This document shows, piece after piece, positions 35,668-48,649 of a DNA stretch of 64,000 nt. The position numbers and the translations under genes were made by a program. The DNA is taken from the NCBI GenBank assembly GCA_033065855.1, contig JAVXUO010000938.1, positions 62,001-126,000 on the forward strand, written 5' to 3'. The notes under the pieces are model-generated. The model was not told where the DNA came from. It did not search any database and saw nothing but the letters and a program-made list of their open reading frames with translations. The stretch is from Escallonia rubra. Taxonomy: Eukaryota > Streptophyta > Magnoliopsida > Escalloniales > Escalloniaceae. Each line of letters opens with the position of its first letter. The stretch's first letter is position 1.

Positions 35668-37006
35668 TCATCGATCCAGTGATTCACGGTGTACTCGCCT
35701 CCCATAGTCCACACCCACCACACACCCTAGATCCTCACTACTTTTCATTGCCCCAAGATCCTTGACCGATCCACAAGTGATCAACTGCATCAAAACTTTC
35801 ATCCTCCCACTGGGATGCTGATCACTGACCGTCCGATCTCTAATATCAGCAGAGTGCTCAACGTCTCTAGATCCACTCACACCCTCCATGACCTCTGAGC
35901 TAGCATTGGAAAGAGGTGGAGACAGCTCTTCTCTGCTGATCAGCTCCACACTCTGTTTCTCAACTTCCTCACTCCTCGCATTAGCCCTCCTTCGCCGCCC
36001 CTTCTCGTCCGTCTGGGTCGCCGCGTCGGCGGCGGCTACGCCGGCGAACCCCCTGCTCGATTCCGACCTGTAGACCCTGTACTCCTGTGGGTTATCAAAC
36101 GAGCTCCATGACTGGTTTCTCTTGAATACAGCTGCAATGTCACCAGTGTGTTCGCTGGGAGTACTCGCCTCTAGCAGGTTCTGCGGCGACACTTTTTCGC
36201 GTGGTGTGATGCCCAACGATTGATGAAGCTCTGAACCTTTTAGAACGTACTCATGGCCGTTCGTCGGGCGTATCAAATCGTCTTCGGTCAAGTCGTGCCA
36301 TACGTATCCGCTTCTATAGCTCCTGAAATGGTGATCATGTATTGAAATTAAAGGTGGTATGCATTGAGGTAACTAATAGCCCAACAGAGACAGAAGGTAG
36401 ATACTAGTGTACCTTTTGGAAGACCAGGAATACATGTCAGACATTCCTTTGCCTCGGAGGAAGTTTAGCCTTTTCAGGACATCTAAGAAGAAGAGAAATT
36501 TGTTCAATGCCATGGAAACAGGTCTAAAAGTATAATAAACTGATCGTCTGCCACTGCCAAGCTCGTTTGTTTGATCGAGCACGCATTGTGATCATAGTAC
36601 ATAGCTTGTTTCACAAAGGAGTAATTGTTTGGCTCGTTCGTTCATGAATTCGAGTCAAGCTCCAACGTTCATATATATAAGCTCAATTATCAAGTAAAGG
36701 AGCCGAGCTTGAGCTTGAATAAAAGCTCATTTGCTAACTGAAGAGAAACAATTTTTATGCATAGAACAAGAGTTTTGTACCTCTTAGATGGAGTCCTAAT
36801 TGGGAGAAAGAGAGAGGAATCTCAACGAAATGAGGATGCTCGATGTGCCCATTTCGGGAGAGGTAGTAGATGACAGGCACTTTTCTGTCGCTGCTCTTTG
36901 ATCTTGGTTCTTTCCAGACCTTGGTTCTCTCAGGACTGTCTCTCTCTCTGTCATGCCATCTCTTTGGAAGCAAAAGCTCTGTGCTAGGTCTGGAATTGGC
37001 CGCCAT
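35668..37006 (-). CDS. SOK: SOSEKI-like polarity protein (DUF966/DIX-like), three exons
   Basis: Exon 1 is 36781-37006, exon 2 is 36413-36482, exon 3 is 35668-36322. Donors are GTACAA and GTACAC; acceptors are TTCTTAG and ATTTCAG. Phases 1 and 2 join perfectly, giving 316 residues. The N-terminal SOSEKI domain (residues about 43-130) has [42 protein letters not shown] and EYVLKGSEL, all hallmarks of the family. The middle carries the conserved [10 protein letters not shown] and [14 protein letters not shown] stretch; the C-terminal part has [21 protein letters not shown] proteins polymerise through this DIX-like domain and sit at cell corners as polarity markers. The start at 37006 ([10 protein letters not shown]) is preferred over an in-frame ATG at 37033 because a TATA-like element lies only about 30 bp upstream of 37033. 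Which SOK paralogue it is cannot be settled. Confidence 0.93.
36600..36740. repeat. Transposon fragment in SOSEKI intron 1
   Basis: GAGCTTGAGCTTGAA, CTCGTTCGTTCATGAA and related words resemble the sequence flanking the CACTA element (47865-47950 and 51813-51880). It looks like a fragment of the same dispersed element. Confidence 0.4.
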
Positions 37007-37059
37007 CAATATCACAGAGCAAAGTAGCCGCACAGAGTGTGCTGTGTGTCTTATGGAAT

Positions 37060-37070
37060 TAGGATATAAA
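37060..37070 (-). promoter_or_regulatory. Possible TATA element of the SOSEKI gene
   Basis: On the minus strand CTATTTATATCC lies about 57 bp upstream of the preferred start codon and about 30 bp upstream of position 37033. This is the normal TATA-to-cap spacing if transcription starts near 37033. Confidence 0.4.
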
Positions 37071-37079
37071 TAGGGGGCA

Positions 37080-38447
37080 AAGAGCTTGGGAAGAGAGGAG
37101 AAGATGGTGACGGGTAAATTCAGTTACTGAACACTCCCGGCCAAAGAAGTTATTACATGTCTCGATGCTTCCCAAAAACACAGTCTCAGAGGAAAAATAT
37201 ATGAGGTTAAATGGCATGTGATATGAATGTTCACGAACTAGTTCTGTGACATTAAGATAATACAAATTAAGGAGCCATGGATCACGCCTCTTTTAGTCAT
37301 GAATCAACGTTTCGGTTCGAGGGACTGTTTCAGATAGCTTAAAATTAGAAACACTTCGATGCATTTTTTACGATTTCGATCATGATTTGGTTCGTGTTGA
37401 GGGTTTCGCATAAGACATTTAACGTGAAAGAGATTACTACCTCCTCCAAGAGAGGATTCGTGCACTCTCAGTTGTAATCTGTGCTTTCGATCCTATGAAA
37501 CTCAGTCGCTTTTAAAGTCTTCTGTTGTCCTAGCATTACTCTGGTTAAACAATGTGAGTTCTCAGATCTAGGTGGTCATGGTTGGGGATACCCCAGTTTG
37601 CCCATGGAAACAAACTTTTTGTGGTGCATAATCAACCATTTTGGATTCACAAGCAGGCCTAAAGCAGAAATTAGAGATTACTCATGTATTTCATGCATAT
37701 TCTATGCTTGCCATAGGTCATGAAATGTATGGTTTCTGTTTCCTACTGTACAGAAATCACGATGTCCTTCTCTGTAGGGCTAAACTCCAACATTTTACTC
37801 AAATAATATGGACGTGTTGGGGCTCAACTAGAGGCTCACGGACCAAAAGTAAACACATTGGACAAGGCTCCAAAATTTCCAATTTCCAATGTCCAAAGTC
37901 AAAGCTGAGTCCCGTGAAATCATGACGCCCCAAGACTTGTGCCATTTCGGTCATTGGATGTTTCAATGTGATACCCTGGCTCTGACTGTGACACTGAGAC
38001 TTGTTTTCTTAACCAAGAAATGGACACACGTACAGACACCTCAGCTTATCTATTTAGCAAAAAAGTTTTGCGAGGAAAAAGTGAAAATGCTTGTACATTG
38101 TGCATCACCCGTGTACGTTTGACGGACATTTTAGTGATTTTACATAAGCACGACATATGACCGGTGCGTGCAGTAGAACACAACGGCACTTCAGCAGTCA
38201 ATTTATCTTGGCAGCCACAGATTCATTTTTCGAAAGTGTAACTAGAGAGGCATCTCAAACTTCTAATCAACAAAAGAGGGGCAATATAGAAGGAAAAGAT
38301 GAAACAAATTTGAGAAATGGGAGTGTGTAACAGCTAACACCTACGGTTTGGTGTCAGTTTTTTCCTCCTACAACACCTTAGTATCCTGTAGTTCCTCCAA
38401 TAAATGTAGAAGGAAAACTAAGAGTAACAAGATCAGTTAGTTCATGG
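37080..38447. other. Intergenic between SOSEKI and PHIP1-like genes
   Basis: No gene seen. The left side is the SOSEKI promoter region. The right few hundred bases probably hold the 3' untranslated region of the PHIP1-like gene. Open frames here have no recognisable domain. Confidence 0.4.
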
Positions 38448-41400
38448 TTAAACTGCAGTAGTACTCGTCGGATCAGCAGCTTTCTTCGGACAAGATGACG
38501 AAAGATGGCCTCTTTCACCACACTCGTAGCACGTCCTCCTCCTTATCTTTCCACTGACAGCACTTAATTCGGCACCATTAGCTTCCTTATTGGTTGGCAT
38601 AGATTGGAAATTTGTTTCTGCTACGTTGTTTGTGGTAGCACTCGGAGATTTTGAAATGGTATCAGCTGCTTTCTTTGGAACAGCAGGCATAGCTTTTGAA
38701 TTGGTTTCAGCTACCTTCTTTGCAGCAGCAGGCATAAAATTTGAATTGGCTTCTGCTACCTTCTTTGGAGAAGCAGGCATAGAATTTGAATTGGTTTCTG
38801 CTACCTTCTTTGGAATAGCATGCATAGATCTTGCATTGCTTTCTGCTACTTTCTTTGGAACAGCACACCTTATTCTCACAGGTCTTCCGCAGACAACCTT
38901 CTGATCCAATTGTAACGCCATGGTTACAGAGAGACTGTTGGCGAAATCCACATGGGCATAACCTCTAAACTCTTTCGTCTCTTTGTCTTCGCCAAATCGA
39001 ATAGAAGATATACTGCAATCTGAGAAAAGTTTCCGTAGTTCATCCTCGGTTATATCCCACGATAAGTTCCCAACATAGACCCTATTATAACCCTCCACAA
39101 CTGCAGGGGAAAAATCCGATGCTTTGGTATCTCTGGTTGTCTTGTAGGGTTGGATTTTCAGGAACAGTCCGCCCCTGCAAACATAGTTATAGTCTTTAAA
39201 GCATGTTGGGGATACAGTGGAGAACGTAAAGAACGAATCATTAGAGAAATTTTTACTTGTTCCTTACATGTCAGCTCCATCAAGATCCAGAGCTCTTTTA
39301 GCTGCCGCTTCAGTCTGCAGATTGCCATAATTGAAATACTGTTTAAAAAACTAACCCTCTCTATCATGTGACATAACTTTGCGACAATTAGCACCCATGT
39401 CATCACGGGATAACTGTCATAATTGTTCACGATGTAACATTAAGTTTCTGAATACCTCCCGAGGGAAATCTCAGCGGACTCCACTTGTGGGAGTTGGGGT
39501 TCGCGTTCTAAACGTAAAGGACGTCATCAACGGCGGCTGCCGGATGTGCCTAATAGAGATCGAGAAGTTGTAGTCAGATCCTACCATGTCTTCTCTACCC
39601 ATTTATATAGGGACATATATATGTAACTTAATTAAACGATGATGTTTTCGCCTCTTGTATCGTTTTCCCGTACAATTGAACTGGAGGATTAATTTGAAGA
39701 TGCAATTCTAAGCTGAAGATTGAGATAAAAATCCAGAAGAATGAGCATTTCAAAAGAGAATTTAGGTTAGAAGGCTCAGGTGAAAAACATTGCAGCAGTT
39801 TTATTCTTCAACTCCAGTAGAGCAGCTGAAAACTGAAAGGCTTAAACAGGATGGGACCTTAATTTCAGCCATTTATGATGACGCACTCAACTTTGACTTG
39901 CATTGAGCTAAGCAGAATCATATATATCCTCCTATGTTAGTTGAGAACCTAAAGTCCCACGGGGTTGCCAATTATTAGTCCACAAAAACATATCCTCTCC
40001 ATTGCCTACCTAATATTTAAAAACAGGTCTCTTTTACCCTAAGTTCTCACAGTCAAGAGCGCATCATTCGGATTAGAAACAGCTCAAAAGCATTTCGTTT
40101 CTTATATAATGTACTACACCATATTTAACCACTAAAAACAAAATTAATTTGTGAACTAGATAGGTATTAATATGCCCAAAATAGAGTGACTTACGTATTT
40201 ATAAGCATGCATGTACATATGTGCATGGGTATGCGTGCCTGTGTGAGAACCCTAAACGGAGAAAAAAAGAAACCGTGTTGACTCCAGGATCTTTGGATGA
40301 AATCCAAACAATGAGATAAGGGGGAGGGACCCCAGTGCCAAACCAGTACAATGGCCCGACTTTGGCCATGGCCGCCACCCTTATCTTGTTGCGGAAAGGA
40401 AGACTAGATCCTTCATAGGCCCCGCTGTTTGTCTAACATACAATCATTTGGTTAGAATCAAGCATGGGTAGATAAAGTGTTGGCCTGAATAAATTTGGTT
40501 GTGGTGAAAACCAGAAAGGCATATCTAGAATAGGTGACAGGGAAAGAAGCTATGAGCCTATCCTTATTGGACAAAGGGGAAAGAGTTCTGGGAGACCACC
40601 AGCTAAAATTGCAGAAGGGGGTTTCTTGACATAACTTTTCTAGGTCTGGTGGGACTTCTTCTTTACAGGAGGAAAAACCCTTGTCAACACGTACTCAAAT
40701 CCACCATGGCACAAACTTGGCATGAATTGCAGCAGTTGGAGGATATTCGCACATCTGAAAGGCAGCTTTGGAGAGTTCCATATTGTTTGGAAACCTTCTT
40801 CTCATCTTCCTTGTCAGGGAAGACTCGAGACAAAGGGTTAGTACACGAGCAATAGGCTGGAATGGGGAGTTGTTCTTCAAACCTACGTTTGCAATTGTAT
40901 GAAGTATCCGGGTGGGGATTGACGTGGAGATCTCTTGCTAGCGGAAGTAACCCAGACTTCTCTGTGTTTTTCAGCTTCTGCTTCAGAAGCACGTCCAGGA
41001 CTATGCTTCAGCCATGAAGGACCCGACTCTATAGGGATGAAGGATGAGGAATGGCAGGCTTGTCTCGAAGATATGTCTGAGTAGAAGAAAGTGAAACACT
41101 TTTCCCAAGAGTGGGAATTCATAGCAGAAGAGGGGATAAACAGTTCATTATCTGAAGCAGGAGGGAATGCGTAATACAACCAGATTTGTGAAAGAAGCAC
41201 TGGTTACTAGCTCTATTATAATCAGAGATATCACATTCATAATACCCTCCGTATGTATGCGCTACGACCGAGAGAGCAAGAGAAATTTTGGTACCTTCGG
41301 CTAAAAGGGCAGCCAAATTTTGAAATTCCTTGGTGATCCTTACAGAGAGGTTACAGAACAGGAATTATTCAACCAGAAAATGAGAAAAACATGTTCATTT

Positions 41401-44400
41401 CAGAGTGGCGGGCTTTCATAAGTTTCTGGTAGGATGAAGCCTTCTTTGAAGACTTGGGCTCTACTCAGGCTCTTCACCAGCATCATTATCATTTTCGTGC
41501 AACAAATTCTTCATTAGCCAACACTTCACTTCCTTTACCTAAGAGCTATGCGCACAGTTATCAGCCAAAATTTCCCCGAGAGTCCCTCAAAAAACCTCTT
41601 TTTCCCAAAATTGGATGGCCTCAACGGCGTAGTGGTTCGATGCAAGGTAGAGCCCCTTGAGATGGTCATTTGGACTAGTCACACACACAGAGCCTGCAAC
41701 TCCTAACAAATCCAAAATAATGGCATGAACAGTGACAACTTCTTGAAATTTGCGCCAATTCAGACTTTCAGATAGGTCATTTTAATCTTGGTGCCCAAGT
41801 CTCTTCCTACATTTTATACCCTTTAGATCTGTTGTATGACCATCTCATTTTAACTAATAAAAAGTCCCTTAATGTCAGATTGTCAGTGCTTGCTGCAATA
41901 ATACCCTATCCACAATAACAAAGCTCAGGTACTAATGAATCTGATGCTAAAAAAATTCTCAATGGTTTATCAAACTAAGTACGCCCCCCAATATCAGAAT
42001 ATTGAAAAATGTCCCAGCTAATTTTCTAGATTGACCAAGTCAAAAGGTCAATCTGATATTTTATGGCTTTTTGACACCAACTTCTCATTTCATAAGCATA
42101 CTCAACTAAAACCAACTAAGCCTTGTTACAAATTAGTTGGGGCTGCATAAATAATCTTTTTTCTTTCATTCCACCTTATCTAGGAACATTTGCTCTCTTA
42201 AAGTAAGGAAACATCTCAAGCGATGTTCCCTCAAATTTTCCTCACTTGGTGTTCCACTTAACTGACCCACTATCTTCTGTAATGCGACATTCTCATCAAG
42301 CTCTCCCTTCGTGCGCAATATTGCTCCAAGATGCCTATGAGTATCCTTCTTAGAACCTGTTGCCCGTCTATAATTACTTTAACCTCAGACGTTCTCCTAA
42401 GCTTACTAAATTTTCAGTGCAAATACTCTGTCTAAGTCCAATGATTTCAAAGTACTTCTCCATATTTTAGCTTAGCAGTTGCTCTTACCTAGGCTCATCA
42501 ATTAAAACTATATCATCCATAATATATGTGGATAATGGGAAATTGTCCTAGATACTATAAGTAAGCTCATCCATTAGTAAAGCAAAAGGCAGCCCCTATT
42601 GCCACGGAGATAGAGGCTTTTGCCAAAGGATATTGTAGGTTTGAACTTTGATTGATAAAATTGCTCTTCCCTCGCCATTTGAATCCCATTTACCCTCACC
42701 TTTTACCTGATACCCACTATGGCAGATTAAACCAAATCAAACAAGACCACTATTACTCTCTTACCATCTAAACCGCATGTTCTCGACTTCCCTCTTCATA
42801 ACACAGCACAATTACATGGCTGCACAAACAGAATTTGAATCCATACCCAAGTTAACATCACAACCTCCGATCACATCCACAAACCTAGCCACCTACCGCA
42901 AGCCCACCATGAACTACAACTGCTGCTATCTTCCACCAAAAACAACAAGCACCACCACCACCACTTTCATCAACCAAATTGACTCAGAACAAAGCTTTAT
43001 AAATTGAAAGGAAGGTTTCAAACCTGTGAGATCTAATGTATGGAACATCCAGATGTCATTTTTCTTCCTTACTTTCAAGCAAACTCAATTCTCCTTTGTA
43101 GATTACATAGGCAGGGTTAGTGCCTAGTGGTGCCCGGGGGTGACTGGTCAGGGATGGATAGAGTGACAGAGAGAGAAGAGGAAGGAAATTGGATATTTTG
43201 ACCTAAAGGGTATCCTTGTCCATCAACACTTTGAGATTATATTTTCTTTGGCAAAATCCTCTATTGCTTTAGCAATAGGGACTGCAAAGCAAATCCTTGG
43301 TGAAGTCCAATTGTAATTGTACATTCTGTATCCGTATAATCAGTGGTTCTAACACTAGTTACAGCTCCATCGTGCATATCTTTAACCATATGAACTTGCC
43401 ATCTACAAGATATACAGAATGCTAGATGTGTAATCATGTTAAGTTACCATTTTCTCTAAAAGCTTAAGCTGTTAAAGAATGGCTTAAGAATGTATATCAT
43501 GCTTCAAAACTCCCCCTCACGTGCAAGCGCCGATTGCACGTAGAGAGACATTTCAACAAGAAAAATGGAGGTGCACCACCACCAAGTGCACAAACATAGG
43601 AATGAGATACATACTTTGGGCAATATGCAAGTGGCACAATTTGAAAACCCAAGACCATGTTCAGCCATGAGCTTTGATGCGATGTTAGGTTACCATATGC
43701 TCTAAAACCTATGCTGTTAGAGTTTAGGCCCAACAATGCATATCATGCTTTTGAACATGCACATAATATATGCATGCATGTACAGCATCTGCCAGAGGTG
43801 CCCTCAGTTATGAACTCTCAGAAACTGCCGCTCTCACTCTAAGGTCCTCTGCCTACTCTCAAAGTTTGGCTCATCTTCATAGTTTTTCTCGATTATTCAA
43901 GGTTTCCAAAATTCTATATAACCTCTGATACATTCTGCTGTATGACATAACTATATGCGTGTATTTAATATCATGCTACACTTTAAAGTACATGAAACGA
44001 AATCATAAAACATGGATATATATATCTCCTCGGTTTAGGAAGTCTACAGACTATATTCCCCACTCCACATAGCACACTACATGTATATACACAGATAGAG
44101 GTCGATGAGCACAGACTCCAGATTCATTAGGCTCTCAAAGAAAAAGATCAACAACACTAACAAGACATTTAATGGAATTTAGGATCCTTCTTTAGGAGTC
44201 ACATTGGAGCTTATTAAAGATAGAAGTAACTAGTAACGCTACGACACACTGAGAAATAAAATGGACAGGACAGTTAAACAGCAGGTACTGGTTTATCTAA
44301 GTGCATACCTTGAAATTGATGATGGCAATCCCCCTGAACTTCCCTGTCTCAGGAAACCTCATGCAATCAATTTCTGTAATGGTGCCACAACCTTCAAAGA

Positions 44401-45543
44401 AACTCCTAATATCATCCTCAGTTGAGTAGTACGGAATGCCACCGACATAAACTTTCGTGGACATTTCCACTTTTGCTTGGCTGTGATGGAATTATGAAAC
44501 ACAGGAGATCAGTTAAAAAAAAAAGAACCTTCATAAAACTGCAAACGTGTAGGCATTTTGCTTAAGCTGAAACTCATTTAACGGTAAAGCACATCACCTT
44601 CTAACTACAATCAGGTAGAAGAAAAAGTTGAAAAAAGCAAAGAACAACAAAAGATAGTTTTCCTCCTACATTTTCACGTATTAATGTTTCTTTTGGATAT
44701 GGACATTAACTTAAATAAGCCAATTAGATGTCGCCATTCGATCAAGTAAGGCCTTGCCATATGCAACATCAACTAGAAAGACAAAGCCCACTGGTTCTTG
44801 CAAATGAGTACAGAACAACAGTTGGCATGGAACAAATCCTTCCACTAAAAATCTACTTGAAATCCTGAAGGTTCAAGTATTCAACAAAGAGTTTACTTCC
44901 ACTCTACAACCCAACACATAACCAATCAAACTTTCATTCCGAGATAGATCCACAGTAGATAGAATGATATGAAATTAAAATGGGCTAAACCTAATGCAAT
45001 CAATACCCAAAAAGCATCCATTTGGCAATATGGGTACTTGAAATTTCCAAGAGTTTACCTCTCAGTAGCCTCAATCGTCTCTGCCACACTTTGTTCTCCA
45101 CTCCCCCCGCTGCCACTCTCCACACCCTTCTTCTCTCCCTTCTTCCCCTTGCTCTTCTTCTTCTTTTTATTCTTCTTTGTCTTCAACTTTTTAGCCTCAT
45201 TGGCCTCTAAATCCTTCGAGGAATCTCCATTCGTCCTATCTCCCTCACCCCCATCTCCATCTCCCTCTCCTTCTCTCTTCCTCTTCTTATTCTTCTTACC
45301 CTTCTGCTCCTTATCCACACCCTCAGACCCATTTACTCCTCCATTACTTTTTTGAAAAGAAACTGTTTTTTCTCTGCGTTTCTCTCTTTTGGATACTCTG
45401 GGTTTGTGGGCCTCTGATAGGTCTGTAAAAATCTTGGTAGAACTCTTGATGGGTGGCTGGTTTTGAGCTTCTGCTGCTGCCACTGATTCCGCTAGAGCGG
45501 CAGCTCTTAGCTTTTCCTTCAGCTTCTTGTTCGATAAAACCAT
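38448..45543 (-). CDS. PHIP1: PHIP1-like RNA-binding protein (two RRMs, zinc knuckle), four exons
   Basis: Exons: 45059-45543, 44309-44480, 39268-39314 and 38448-39174, all with GT-AG borders and matching phases; 476 residues. The N-terminus MVLSNKKLKEKLR and the Lys-rich region to residue about 160 match phragmoplastin-interacting protein 1. RRM1 (about 171-245) has RNP2 VYVGGI and RNP1 KFRGIAIINF. RRM2 (about 266-340) has RNP2 VYVGNL and RNP1 EFRGYAHVDF. Residues 340-429 are six 15-residue repeats. A CCHC knuckle, CYECGERGHLSSSC, is at 450-463. The Arabidopsis protein binds phragmoplastin and small-GTPase mRNAs at the forming cell plate; the same role here is inference. This copy has one knuckle, where the Arabidopsis protein has more as I recall. 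Intron 2 (39315-44308) is 5 kb. The frame is intact. Confidence 0.94.
38592..38861 (-). repeat. Coding minisatellite: six 45-bp units in the PHIP1-like gene
   Basis: Exactly six tandem 15-residue units of the form (V/I/S)PKKVAETNSNSMPA, residues 340-429. The first four are most alike and the last two are diverged. All units keep the frame. Confidence 0.9.
39315..44308 (-). other. Intron 2 of the PHIP1-like gene
   Basis: A 4994-bp intron starting GTATGC and ending CTGCAG. It splits RRM1 after NFK. No complete mobile element was recognised. Open frames at 40650-41660 have no domain and are probably chance or very old insert remains. Confidence 0.8.
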
Positions 45544-46726
45544 TCTCCAATTGAATTCTTTTCACTCTCAACAAAGGCAATATCGATTATGGAGGGAGGC
45601 ACCACTGTGACGGAATTGGAGCCTGGAGGGGCTAACTGAGAGAAGTCTGAAACCCCAAAACCCCAAAAACCTTCAACCGACGTCGTTAAAACAACTTTTC
45701 CTTTAGGTTTATTTGTTTGTTTATTTTTCGATAGACTAACGAAAGGTGTGCATTTTTCTATTGGCAGTTTATATTTGGCTAGTGGCACTCAAAGTGATAA
45801 TTATCGTGTAATCCAATGCATCTATAAATGGAGTCTCAATAATCAATTTGAGAGTGGTAATAGAGTTTTATGTAGATTATAATTGTTCGCAAATCACGTT
45901 ATTACAATTAATGGAGCTATCTTAACTATCACTCTAGTCATTCTCACTCTCTTATGTAACTCACTCGTTCAAAAGAAAAATCTATAGGAGAACCTTAGTG
46001 TGACAAAGCTTCATAATTATAATACTCTCGAAATAATTATACTCGCAGCATGACCTGGAACCCCTCGATAGAAACGCCGAAATTGGGATTATTGTATAGT
46101 ACTTTCTTTTTGCAATATATAGTAGCATTCTGAAATCAGGTTCTCATATATACCACTAAGAATGGCTTATTGCTTCGCGCTTTGTTGAACGACGTGGCTT
46201 AAAGCATGTCCATGTCCAATTACCGTCACGACATTGTATAAAGTGGTACACAATTTGTGATCCAAAGCTTAATCAAGACTTAGGTGTTCAAATTCAACTT
46301 CACCAGCAAAACGTAGTCGGAAATTTTATGAGAACCTTCAGTGTTGTAACCTTCGTTCTTTTAGCAAAGTATTTCTGATTGCTACAAGGCCTAGTATCCG
46401 CTTAGGAATCGTCGAAGGTGTACTTCTTGGTAAAGAAATAATGGTTTTGGGTTTCTATATGGCAAGTTAGTATTCGTAATGATAGAAATTTTATATTTAG
46501 CAGGACTCTTAAAGTTAGTCCAGCCAACACGCTTTATTTTTATTTGGTGTCTGAGTTAATCAAGGTTGTTCCAACATGTTAATTCATCATTTTCCATTGC
46601 TCATTGCAATTCGATCGTTTTACGGATGAATCGAGTCTCGACCTCATGGAGTGTGGTCATTCGTTTTTCAATTCTCTACAACATCAACTTCATCGAGAAA
46701 ATTACCTGATGTGTAATACAATGTGG
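45544..46726. other. Upstream region of the PHIP1-like gene
   Basis: The 5' flank of the minus-strand gene. No TATA box or other gene was identified with confidence. Confidence 0.4.
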
Positions 46727-47824
46727 TAGAGTTGTCAATGGGCCGGGCTTGGGCCGGCCCGGCCCAGGCCCAGCGGGCCTCCAATGAAATCGGGCCTCAC
46801 AAATGAAAAACGGGCCGGGCCTAAAACCTGGGATATATGGGCCCAGTCCAAGCCCAGGCCCTAGGCCCAATATTTAGGGCCGGGCCCGGGCCGAGCCCGA
46901 GCCCAATCCAAAATTTTTTTTTTCCTTTCTTCCCAACTTTTTATTATAAAGACTTCTTCTTCAACAAAGGGCAAAGTTTTTGTAAACGGACCATTGAGTA
47001 TACAATCACTTTTTCACGAATTAACCCCCTTTCGAAAAGGCAAATTGATGTTGATTGACCATTAACCACGGATTAAGTACAAAAACTAGTTGTTCTAACC
47101 CACACATACTGATTTTAAGTGCAAAATTCAATCTCTTTCGTAATATGGTGTAAAACCTGTAAATGTCAAAAAACAAATAGAGTAGATCAAACAAAAACAA
47201 TAACGAGATCGATGAAGATAAAATAACATCTTTTCTTGTTACATTCAAATTCTTTGGTCATTTAAAGAAACATGAGATTATTCTTCAAGGCTCTTTAACA
47301 CGTCACCCACTTCATGAAATTAAATTTAGAATTCAATTCACCTCTTTTGGTTTGAAACAAAAAGAATACATAATTTTTATTTATGTTTAGAATACATGAT
47401 AGTTGTTTTTATAATTATTCCCTTAGCTTGTGATGTAGAACACAAAGCAAATTCTATAAAATACATTAAATGAAAGCCCACTCAGAAATCATCAAAAACA
47501 CGTCACAGTCACCACACACCCATACTTCTCTGTGTATGTTAAAGAAAATACTGATCATATAAATTCAATAACACATCAAAAACTATTAAAAAAAAAAAAA
47601 AGATCCAAAATATCAAAAAAATAATAATATAATAAAATAGACTTCAAAAAAAAAAAAAAAACTGGGCCGGGCCAAAAGGGTCGTTTTAGGGCCGAGCCGG
47701 GCCCGGGCCCGTTTTTCAAAGAATTCGGCCTGGCCCTGGCCCAAGCCCTAAGGGTTAGGGCCAGTCCGGGCCCAAAAACGGGCCGGGCCAGCCCGCGGGC
47801 CACCCGGCCCATTTGACATCTCTA
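46727..47824. mobile_element. Non-autonomous hAT element, complete
   Basis: A perfect 8-bp target duplication, CAATGTGG, lies at 46719-46726 and 47825-47832. Terminal inverted repeats are TAGAGTTGTCAATGGGCC on the left and TAGAGATGTCAAATGGGCC as the reverse complement of the right. They continue into about 150 bp of GGGCCGGGCC-rich, strongly self-complementary subterminal sequence at each end. The 1098-bp element has an AT-rich core and no transposase. The ends match the decayed hAT at 14539, its possible source family. Confidence 0.93.
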
Positions 47825-48649
47825 CAATGTGGGTACAGCTACAAGCAACTCAAGGTTTTCGCTAACAAGCTCGTGACTCTTTCATTATAAGTTGTTCATG
47901 ATCACTCATTAAACGAGCGAACCGAGCTTAAACAAAAAATTGAGCTTGTTTATTACACTACAAGAAATTGGGCTTTTAGCAACGGACAATTTCGTTGCTA
48001 AAAGCCCTATATCCGTCGCTAAAAACTTTTAGCGACGGACACCCCGTTGCTAAAAGTTTTGCGACGGAATTTTAAAATCTGTCGCCAAAAATTGACTTTC
48101 AGTTACGGTCATATGAATATACTTTCGTTGTTAAATATCCGTATTTTAATTTAAATTTTTTTAAAAAAATAATTTATTACCTAAAATATTTAGCGACAAA
48201 AAAATTCGTCGCCAAAAGTTGTACTGACACTAAAAGTTTTTCGTTTAAACCTTTAGCGACGGATTCCATCGCTAAAAGTCATTTATGCAAAGCTTAAGTG
48301 CAAACTTTTAGCGAAGGAATGCAATTCGTCGCTAAAAGTCTAACTAATTTTTAAAATATTTTTTTATTTGTTTAATACCCAAACCTGTAATTACAAATTC
48401 TCGACAGTCATTCTCAATCCAGCAAATATTTCTCAATGCACATTAGGATTACATAATTGTTGATCCATCATCAATTATTTAACCCTAAAACATACATTAT
48501 ATGTATATATATTATACTAATCGAAATATAAAATATATACAAAGTTCAGGAGGACACGGGAGCGGGATACAATAAAGTAGAGGATTGGAGAGGAGTACAA
48601 GCCGGGAAGGCACGGGAGCAGGATACAAATAGCTAGGAGGGAAAGGGCT

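Noticed and set aside
38590-38904. Plus-strand frame with repeated SATFFG units
   Set aside because: Antisense reading of the PHIP1-like coding minisatellite; the repeats reflect the sense-strand units.
44969-45355. Pro/Ser/Phe-rich plus-strand frame
   Set aside because: Antisense reading of the Lys/Glu-rich exon 1 of the PHIP1-like gene.
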